This document shows, one piece after another, positions 6,006-11,451 of a stretch of DNA of 11,451 bases; position 1 is the stretch's first letter; every line of letters begins with the position of its first letter. The notes under the pieces were generated by a model. The model worked only from the letters and a program-made list of their open reading frames with translations. It made no database searches and was not told where the DNA came from. The position numbers and the translations under genes are program-made. The stretch covers positions 15,895-27,345 of the forward strand of contig JAPPKV010000190.1 of assembly GCA_028819775.1 (NCBI GenBank). Reading direction: 5' to 3'. This stretch comes from Gammaproteobacteria bacterium (GTDB lineage Bacteria > Pseudomonadota > Gammaproteobacteria > Pseudomonadales > Azotimanducaceae_A).

Positions 6006-6087
6006 CCGAGCCGCCAAAAGCGTGCCGAATTGTGCGAGATCTCCTACCCCGTTTGAGACCGAAACCGCGTGTGTCCGGGTCGGGGAC
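6001..6087. repeat. Repeat C, copy 1 (~87 bp)
   Basis: It matches 7151-7239 in the same orientation at roughly 88% identity, with a 1-base and a 2-base gap. Shared blocks include TTCCCGAGCCGCCAA, ATCTCCTACCCCG and CGCGTGTGTCCGGGTCGGG. It lies eight bases from repeat B copy 2, so B and C may be parts of one larger element. Together with copy 2 it forms direct repeats flanking the Uma2 module. Confidence 0.88.
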
Positions 6088-6095
6088 ATGACTAC

Positions 6096-6131
6096 GCTCG
6101 GTTCAGGTTGCCGGCAATATTCGACAGGTGC
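6096..6131. repeat. Repeat B, copy 2 (36 bp)
   Basis: It is identical over 36 bases to 3805-3840, including the TTGCCGGCAA palindrome (6108-6117). It lies 40 bases past the stop of the Uma2 gene, so here it does not overlap the coding end. Orientation relative to the neighbouring minus-strand gene is the same as for copy 1. Confidence 0.92.
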
Positions 6132-6171
6132 ACTGGTCGCCCCCGATTGTTTCTGTAGGGCGAATCCGGCC

Positions 6172-6792
6172 TCAGCGACGGTCCCAAATATCTCCCAGCT
6201 TGAGTCGGAACCCCTTCAACGGAGGGTTGCCCGAGATGCTCGTCGGCGAATCCAACTCTTCGATGTCGGATCCCTGCCGGTACACCCACACCTTGCGATT
6301 CGCCGGATCGATCAGCCAGGCCAGCGTCGTCCCGCATGCCATGTATTCGCCCATCTTGTTCTTGAGCGCAGCAATCGAGTCTGTGGGCGAGCGCAGTTCG
6401 GCAACAAAGTCCGGACAAGCCGGCAGGAATCTGGATTGCTGCTCGGTCGTGACACCTGCGAGGCGTCCGTTGCTAACCCAGGACGCGTCCGGTGAACGAA
6501 CGGCTCCGTTGGGCAGCAGGTAACCCGCCGACGAGTCGGCGGCCCGCCCGGTGCCGTCTGTTCTCGCCCAACGCTGTAGCTGAAACGTGATCTCGGCGTT
6601 CATTGCGCCGGTTTCCCAACCTGCCGGTGGCATGATCGATACTTCTCCCCCGGAATCTCGCTCGATGCGCCACTCGTCGTTGAGGCGGCAGAACTGAAAG
6701 AACTGCTCGTCCGTCGGGCACAGCGCTGGCTGCAGGCGCACGACGACCCCACCATTTGCGAGCTTGTCCATGCCGTGTGGCGCAGCGGTCAC
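6172..6792 (-). CDS. Uma2 family (PD-(D/E)XK-like) putative endonuclease
   Basis: This 206-residue protein matches Uma2 (PF05685, formerly DUF820). The core reads GYLLPNG at 90-96, RSPDASWVS with P101-D102, FVAELRSPTDSI with E132, and LKNKMGEYMACGTTLAWLIDP with K144/K146, followed by the usual VYRQG strand. These are the acidic residues and lysine of the PD-(D/E)XK nuclease fold. Biochemical roles in the family are poorly known, and copies are often numerous and scattered. I use the GTG at 6790-6792, which has GAGG eight bases upstream; the ATG at 6769-6771 (residue 8) lacks a ribosome site. The gene stands alone, bracketed by repeat A upstream and repeats B and C downstream. It ends DIWDRR without intruding on repeat B. 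No partner methylase or antitoxin gene is adjacent. Confidence 0.88.
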   Translation of the reverse strand: MTAAPHGMDKLANGGVVVRLQPALCPTDEQFFQFCRLNDEWRIERDSGGEVSIMPPAGWETGAMNAEITFQLQRWARTDGTGRAADSSAGYLLPNGAVRSPDASWVSNGRLAGVTTEQQSRFLPACPDFVAELRSPTDSIAALKNKMGEYMACGTTLAWLIDPANRKVWVYRQGSDIEELDSPTSISGNPPLKGFRLKLGDIWDRR

Positions 6793-6962
6793 GGTCTAGG
6801 CCTCGTTGTTCCAATCGATCCAGCATACTCGCACGGCGCCGAGAATGCAGGGGCCGGGTGGACAGGAAGGCGCAGGAGGGCACCGCCCTGCGGCCGGCCA
6901 GTCGTTCGACCCGAATCGCTTGCGAATACCCGCCCCGAACCGGCAACGCATCCGGCCATCCG

Positions 6963-7101
6963 TTGGGAATCAAGGCTCTTGAGTCCACTTCGGCACGGAC
7001 GGCCAGCCATAGCCAGCCGCCGCTAGGTCGAGGTTGATGTCGGAGATTCTAGCCGATTGAGCCTATGCAGCATGCACTCGCTAGGCGGATGTCACGCAAC
7101 T
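6963..7101. repeat. Repeat A, copy 2 (139 bp)
   Basis: This is the second copy of the block at 4458-4596. It is 170 bases upstream of the Uma2 start, so the GTG that starts the ligase gene at copy 1 leads here into an overlapping non-coding frame. The minus-strand TAGAAT is preserved (7046-7051), as is the open frame ending in ACCIGSIG and stop. Conservation of the centre over more than 50 bases without change suggests recent copying or selection. Confidence 0.93.
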
Positions 7102-7150
7102 GCACTCGATCCCGGAGTGTTCGTTCGGAGTATAGCGGGCGGGCTTGGAT

Positions 7151-7239
7151 GGGATTCCCGAGCCGCCAACGGCGTGCCGAATGTGCGTGATCTCCTACCC
7201 CGGGTGTGAGACCGGAATCGCGTGTGTCCGGGTCGGGAT
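7151..7239. repeat. Repeat C, copy 2 (~89 bp)
   Basis: This is the direct-repeat partner of 6001-6087. It begins GGGATTCCCGAGCCGCCAAC and ends in GTGTCCGGGTCGGGAT. It lies 49 bases beyond repeat A copy 2 and ends just before the terminator of the exported-protein gene, so it marks the outer limit of the Uma2 module. Confidence 0.88.
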
Positions 7240-7246
7240 GGGACCG

Positions 7247-7277
7247 AAAAAAAAGAAGGAGGGCTCTCGCCCTCCTT
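7247..7277 (-). terminator. Rho-independent terminator
   Basis: AAGGAGGGC (7256-7264) pairs perfectly with GCCCTCCTT (7269-7277) around the loop TCTC. On the minus strand the stem is followed by C and a run of eight T (7254-7247). It would stop transcription from the exported-protein gene and isolates that block from the Uma2 gene. Confidence 0.9.
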
Positions 7278-7365
7278 ATGGAGTTTGGCTAAAACCTCGA
7301 TCCTTGAGGTCCTGCCGCTCTGGTTAGGAAGCGACTCGCCTCATACGTGCGAGGTGATTTTTATT

Positions 7366-7401
7366 CCAGGTTGCCGCCCCTATGCGGGGCGGCTCACCTG
7401 G
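7366..7401 (-). other. Long hairpin just after the exported-protein stop codon
   Basis: CCAGGT/ACCTGG outer arms and GCCGCCCC/GGGGCGGC inner arms form a stem of 14 pairs with a small internal bulge and a five-base loop. It begins nine bases past the TAA at 7410-7412. No T-run follows on the minus strand, so it is more likely an mRNA 3'-end stabiliser than the terminator itself, which lies about 90 bases further on. Confidence 0.65.
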
Positions 7402-7409
7402 AGGATCAC

Positions 7410-9281
7410 TTACGGCCCAGCGTGCTGATATACGGTCGTGTCGACCTCGTCCGTCGCGGGGGAGTGCTGGATGGTCATCACGTCGATATCACGGGTCGGT
7501 GCCGCCACGTTAACGGTGGCCGAACCACGATTTACGCCATCGAACTCGACGGCACCGATAAGCGGAACAACCAACCTGCCGTTGCCGGGAATCATCTGAC
7601 CGTCATCGATGGACAGATTGTTCATTTTAAGCTTCGTTCCCTCTTCGAGATTGAAGCTGTCGTCTTCAATCCAGAACGATACCTCGTCGGCACCGCGGTT
7701 CACGAGCACCAGTCGCTGAACCACGAATGGATCGGTGGTCAGGTAGGTCAGGTGGACCGTCGTGCCGTTGCGGTCGATGGCACCCACATCCTCCGTGATC
7801 GCCATCGGCTTGAACGGGTGGTTGTCGGGGTTCGTCAGCACCGGCGTAATGGTAAGGTTGTACTCGGCCGGATTCTGGGGATCACCGATCTCCGGAATCG
7901 GGTCGGTATTGCCGTTCACCAACACGCAGAAGTAGTTATCGCCTACCGCCGGCATGCCAGCCGCCTTGCCAGCGGTTCCGGTCGCGATATTGGCCGAGGC
8001 GATGCCCGCCGCCGTCAGGTCGGACGCTTTCAGGTTCCCACCACCGGTCGCCGGATCCGGCATGCCATCCGGGTCGCCGTCACAGTCCGCAGCGGAGCCG
8101 ACGGGGCAAGCCGCGGACTGGTAGGTCTCGATGGTACCGCCCACAACGCCCAGCGTGAGGGCTCCGTCGCCGCATTCGGCAGTGCTGGCCATCATCCAGG
8201 GATTCCTGTTGGTCGCCTCGCCGCGCTTGCTGGCGACGATCGCGCCGCCGTTCTTCGTCGCCACCGCGAAGTTGCCCGCCTTAGAAGTTGCCGTGACGCT
8301 CAAGGACGCCACGATGGAATCTTCGACATCCGCGCCGGTCATCGCGTTCCGATACCCCCTGCCCCAAGTGGCTGCCCCCTTGTAGACCGATGTCGTGGAC
8401 TTGCCGAGAACGCCGGAGTTCTTGCCGCCCATGCCGCCGGGGACGAATCGGCGGAACGGGCCGCCATCCTCCACGGAGGTGGATACGTCGGCAACGTCGG
8501 CCATCGAGTCAATCTCCCCGCGCGTTACCCTGTCGATCTGCGCAATCGTACCGGTTGCGCTGTAGATCGCTCCGTTCCCCGCTCTCGCGTCCTTTATGTT
8601 GTCGTACACCGACACGGTCGCCGTGATGGAACCGATTCGGGTCACGTAGATGTCCGCGAACCCGGGACTCGCGGCCTGATCTTCATTACCAGTGCCGCCG
8701 GCTTCCACTTCATCGCCGGAGAGATCCAGCCTGAGCTCTGAATTCCTTCCGTACCGGGCGGCAGTTTCGTTGAGTTCGAAGATCACCGAACTGTCCCCTG
8801 TGTCGCCCTCATCGCCGACTTGAAAAGCGGCAGTGCCGGATGTTGCGAGGTTGGTGCCGTCGTGTGGGAAGACCTCCAAGTCCGCAGGCGCGAGATTCCT
8901 CGCGAAAAACGCCCCGTTGAAATCGTAGCGTACGTAGTACAGTCCCGAGGGCAACACGGTGTCGACCGTCGTCGAAATTAGCATCTGGGCAGCCCCGGTC
9001 CTCACCGGCGAGAGCTGGGTTCCGTCCGCTAGGGTGAGACCTTGTCCAGAGGCCACGATCCGGTAGCCGAGGCAATTCCGGCCCCCGAAACAGTTTACCG
9101 TGGACAGCGTCTCGGCGGCGTAGCGGTTCGGGGCGTTCTGGTCGGCGCTAAAGCCTGGCTGGCCGGGCCGAATGAACTCGTACCCCAGCTCGACACCCGC
9201 GCCAGCCGTGAAGGCGGCGAGGACCCCGAAGAGCCCGATCACAGGGGCCAGAGCAGCCCTCATGGTTCTTTTGCAGAGCAT
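7410..9281 (-). CDS. Exported protein of unknown family (signal peptide), possible type II secretion substrate
   Basis: This 623-residue protein has a clear Sec signal: MLCKRTMRAA, a hydrophobic stretch LAPVIGLFGVLAAFTAGA and a likely cut after AGA near residue 28. The start ATG at 9279-9281 has GGAG seven bases upstream; the frame continues to 9413 but without a ribosome site. The mature part is acidic, rich in Gly, Ala, Thr, Ser and Asp, and poor in Lys, as secreted beta-rich proteins are. Cysteines are few (two near 64-70, others near 370-400). A DCDGDPDGMPD patch near 399-409 resembles Ca-binding thrombospondin type-3 or EF-like loops. No C-terminal sorting tag (PEP-CTERM, LPXTG or rhombosortase type) or anchor is seen. 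I do not recognise the family. It follows the secretin gene after 165 bases with its own candidate promoter, so being secreted through that secretin is a guess from position only. Confidence 0.82.
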   Translation of the reverse strand: MLCKRTMRAALAPVIGLFGVLAAFTAGAGVELGYEFIRPGQPGFSADQNAPNRYAAETLSTVNCFGGRNCLGYRIVASGQGLTLADGTQLSPVRTGAAQMLISTTVDTVLPSGLYYVRYDFNGAFFARNLAPADLEVFPHDGTNLATSGTAAFQVGDEGDTGDSSVIFELNETAARYGRNSELRLDLSGDEVEAGGTGNEDQAASPGFADIYVTRIGSITATVSVYDNIKDARAGNGAIYSATGTIAQIDRVTRGEIDSMADVADVSTSVEDGGPFRRFVPGGMGGKNSGVLGKSTTSVYKGAATWGRGYRNAMTGADVEDSIVASLSVTATSKAGNFAVATKNGGAIVASKRGEATNRNPWMMASTAECGDGALTLGVVGGTIETYQSAACPVGSAADCDGDPDGMPDPATGGGNLKASDLTAAGIASANIATGTAGKAAGMPAVGDNYFCVLVNGNTDPIPEIGDPQNPAEYNLTITPVLTNPDNHPFKPMAITEDVGAIDRNGTTVHLTYLTTDPFVVQRLVLVNRGADEVSFWIEDDSFNLEEGTKLKMNNLSIDDGQMIPGNGRLVVPLIGAVEFDGVNRGSATVNVAAPTRDIDVMTIQHSPATDEVDTTVYQHAGP

Positions 9282-9367
9282 TGTGTAACTCCAAGTCTTC
9301 CTAACATTCACTGCCATAGAGCCTATGACCCGGGCGGGGAACCCCCCCCACGCCACTGAGCTAGCGA

Positions 9368-9397
9368 GATTTAGCCACGCATTTAGCGGCTTGGCAA
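9368..9397 (-). promoter_or_regulatory. Candidate promoter of the exported-protein gene
   Basis: On the minus strand, TTGCCA (9392-9397) is followed after 18 bases by TAAATC (9368-9373). An A7 tract lies directly upstream (9401-9407), as in UP elements. The -10 match is modest. It lies within the 165-base gap between the secretin and exported-protein genes, about 90 bases before the start codon. I see no clear terminator after the secretin gene. Confidence 0.35.
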
Positions 9398-9446
9398 CTC
9401 TTTTTTTGGCCAATCCGCACCGCTCGAAGCCCCAATCCGCGCCTTT

Positions 9447-11451
9447 CTACAGGAAACGCCGATGCAGTTCAAGCTGCGACTTGATCTGCTCGGTCAGCTC
9501 ACGGCTCTGTCGATGGTCAGCGATGACGTAGGGTATCACCATTACGACCAGTTCGGTACGGTCGTTTTGGAAGGAGTCGGCCCGGAACAGGCGGCCGACG
9601 ATCGGCACGCGGCCGAGCCCCGGCACGCCGGACTGGCCCTGGCTCTGGCTCTCGGAGATGAGCCCGCCCATCAGCACCGACTGGCCGTCGCGCAGGGTCA
9701 TGCTGGTGCTCAGATCGCGGGTCAAGATCGTGGGCGTGAGACTCGCTGCCCCTGCGGCCCGGGTCTCGCTGAAGTTCTGGTTGATTTCCAGGTCCACCAG
9801 GCCGTTGGCCTGGACGATGGGGGTGATGTTCAGCGTGACGCCGGTGTCCCGGTACTGGATCTGCTGGACGATGCTGGTGGTGCCCTCCACCTGGACCCCT
9901 TCGGCGCGCTGGGAGAGGATGGGCACCTGGGAACCGGCGAAGATGTTGCCGGATTCGCCGCTCTTGACGATGAGCCGCGGGAGCGAGCGCAGCGCAACGC
10001 GGTTGTCCTCGTAGGCGAGGCGCAGCAGCGCGCGGGTCGCCCCGGCACCGTCCAAGGTGAACGACACGCCGCCGGCGGTGAGCAGGGCGTCGACGCCGCG
10101 GCCGTTGATGCCGAAATTGGCCAGGTACTCGATGCCCGACTCCTCCTTGCCGGTCAGGGTGACCTCGGCGAGGAGCACCTCGATCAAGACCTGGGGCACC
10201 GGCTTGTCGAGCCTCTCGATCAGTTGGCGGATGCGCGCCCAGTCCTCGCCGTTGCCGCGGTAGAGGACGGCGTTGCGGCTCTTCTCGAAGACGAGCGGTT
10301 CGGCGGTGCGGCGGCGGCGCGGCCGTTGGCCTTCCTCCGCCGCCTCGGCCGCCTCCGCGGCGATCTCGATGGAGAGGATCTGGTTGAGGGTATCGGTGAG
10401 GTCCTCCGCCAGGGTGTTCTTGAACTGGTAGAAGAACCAGCCGTCCTCCACGGCGGCTTCGCGTTCGGCGTCCACTACCGCCGCCCATTCCTCCACTTGG
10501 AGCAGGACGGCGGGGTCGGCCGCGAATACAACCAGCTTGTTGGAGTTCCTCAGGGGTAGCAGGATGAGGGCGTGTGCCTGATCGGAATAGCCCACCGACA
10601 CGCTATAGCCTTGGGATCTTAGCACGTTGCTCAAGTCGGTAGCCATCTTGGCCACGTCCAGGAAGACCGGCTCGATGACGATGCCGTTGCGGCCGCTCAG
10701 GAGCGGCTGGTCGAGCACCTCGATGATGGCGATGGCGCGGTCGATGGTGGTCCGGCTGCCCTTGAGCATGATGGCGCCGAGGGAGGGCCGCACGCGGATG
10801 TCGAGTTCGACGCCCGACAGAAGGCGGGCCAGCAGGCCCTCGATCCGGGTCGGCGACATGACCTTCGTGTGGACGATCTGGAATACGGTGCGGTGTGTGG
10901 CGGGGACCTCCGGGCTGGCACGGCCGCTGATGAGCAGCGGAATGCCGCTGTCGGTGATCACGTCGGTGGCCTCGAAGGTGAGCACGCCGTCCTCGTCGGC
11001 GCGGATGCGCACGCCGTAGTACTCCTCCAGGATGCGTCGCGCGGTGGTGAACAGATCCGCCGGCGACATGGGTTCGGCGATGCGCAAGGTGACGAGGTCG
11101 GTGTTGTCGCGCAGGTTCGGCGCGATCAGGAAGGAAAGGCCCAAGCGCTGGTTGAAGAGTTCGTCGATGAAGTTCGGCAGCGGCGCGTCGTTGAACGCCA
11201 CCGAGATGGGTTCGCCGGTCAGGTCCTGGCCGAGATCGTCCGGCGTGCCTTCCGCGAACGCGGGCCCGCCGGGAACGCCGGGGGCGCGGGTGACGGTAGG
11301 GGCGGTGGGTTCCGGGTCTCCATCGGGGGCGGCGAGCAAGACCTCGTCCTCCGGCGCGGGGGGCGTGGAGTTCAGCGGTTCGGGGAACGGCTCGACGTTG
11401 AGGCTTGAACAGCCGGCGACGGTGAGGACGAGGGCGATCGCCGGGGGCAGT
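9447..11451 (-). CDS. gspD: Type II secretion outer-membrane secretin, GspD/XpsD-like (5' end outside window)
   Basis: 667 residues are visible; the start codon lies beyond the right edge. The frame enters as LPPAIALVLTVAGC, a lipobox with Cys at visible residue 14, so the secretin is probably a lipoprotein, as XpsD is. After a Pro-rich linker comes an N0-type domain (from about residue 83, ISVAFNDAPLPNFIDEL), then ring-building N domains (TVFQIVHTKVM..., and FFYQFKNTLAEDLTDTLNQI with IRQLIERLDKPVPQVLIEV). The C-terminal secretin barrel follows (QYRDTGVTLNITPIV, and the hallmark VPGLGRVPIVGRLF near 609-622). The product forms the multimeric outer-membrane pore of type II secretion. A charged insert EGQRPRRRR sits between the N domains. 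A type IV pilus PilQ is less likely because there are no AMIN domains and there is a lipobox. No other secretion gene follows, so the rest of the cluster, if present, is upstream beyond the window. Confidence 0.92.
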   Translation of the reverse strand, partial: LPPAIALVLTVAGCSSLNVEPFPEPLNSTPPAPEDEVLLAAPDGDPEPTAPTVTRAPGVPGGPAFAEGTPDDLGQDLTGEPISVAFNDAPLPNFIDELFNQRLGLSFLIAPNLRDNTDLVTLRIAEPMSPADLFTTARRILEEYYGVRIRADEDGVLTFEATDVITDSGIPLLISGRASPEVPATHRTVFQIVHTKVMSPTRIEGLLARLLSGVELDIRVRPSLGAIMLKGSRTTIDRAIAIIEVLDQPLLSGRNGIVIEPVFLDVAKMATDLSNVLRSQGYSVSVGYSDQAHALILLPLRNSNKLVVFAADPAVLLQVEEWAAVVDAEREAAVEDGWFFYQFKNTLAEDLTDTLNQILSIEIAAEAAEAAEEGQRPRRRRTAEPLVFEKSRNAVLYRGNGEDWARIRQLIERLDKPVPQVLIEVLLAEVTLTGKEESGIEYLANFGINGRGVDALLTAGGVSFTLDGAGATRALLRLAYEDNRVALRSLPRLIVKSGESGNIFAGSQVPILSQRAEGVQVEGTTSIVQQIQYRDTGVTLNITPIVQANGLVDLEINQNFSETRAAGAASLTPTILTRDLSTSMTLRDGQSVLMGGLISESQSQGQSGVPGLGRVPIVGRLFRADSFQNDRTELVVMVIPYVIADHRQSRELTEQIKSQLELHRRFL

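Noticed and set aside
6473..6988. Minus-strand frame starting with the same residues as the RNA ligase
   Set aside because: The shared start comes from repeat A; the rest is a shifted frame over the Uma2 gene with no motif.
7347..8741. Plus-strand 464-codon frame opposite the exported protein
   Set aside because: His/Arg-rich composition and lack of a ribosome site, against a minus-strand gene with a signal peptide, Shine-Dalgarno and terminator.
9462..10559. Plus-strand 365-codon frame opposite the secretin
   Set aside because: The opposite strand encodes an unmistakable secretin; the long antisense frame is a result of GC-rich codon use.

Overview
The window is GC-rich and every gene I can support lies on the minus strand, so biological order runs from high to low coordinates. 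The best organism clue is a lipobox-bearing type II secretion secretin at the end of its gene run, an order like the Xanthomonas xps cluster. With the dispersed repeats, transposase relic and Uma2 gene, this suggests a proteobacterium, probably a gammaproteobacterium, with a repeat-laden accessory genome. There is no rRNA, tRNA or taxon marker here, so this is an inference of modest strength.

Layout, from the right edge to the left. (1) 11451-7247: the 3' part of a GspD-like outer-membrane secretin gene (start beyond the edge), then a gene for a 623-residue exported protein of unknown family. A hairpin after its stop and a strong intrinsic terminator close this block. (2) 7239-5998: a Uma2-type PD-(D/E)XK nuclease gene in a nest of repeats. 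It lies between two direct copies of a ~87-bp repeat (called C here), with a 139-bp repeat (A) on its 5' side and a 36-bp repeat (B) on its 3' side. (3) 5998-5283: degenerate DNA with a frameshifted transposase C-terminus. (4) 5282-853: a possible six-gene run with gaps of 2 to 60 bases: a four-cysteine small protein, a two-TM small protein, an RNA ligase-family protein, an AAA (ABC-type) ATPase, a PIN nuclease, and a lysylphosphatidylglycerol-synthase-type flippase. (5) 852-1: an intergenic stretch with a weak C-like core, then a truncated gene for a membrane-anchored coiled-coil protein with hendecad repeats.

Two things stand out. First, two unrelated genes (RNA ligase and Uma2 nuclease) are bracketed by the same pair of non-coding blocks, A on the 5' side and B on the 3' side. 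At the RNA ligase gene, A supplies the stop of the upstream gene and the start of the ligase gene, and B supplies its last eight codons and stop. This looks like a repeat-delimited cassette arrangement. Second, an ABC-type ATPase is followed 27 bases later by a PIN nuclease, with an RNA ligase gene just upstream. ATPase-plus-nuclease pairs are a common design of defence or toxin systems, and a ligase could repair cut RNA. However, the repeats around the ligase suggest it arrived separately. Neither idea is proven by sequence alone.
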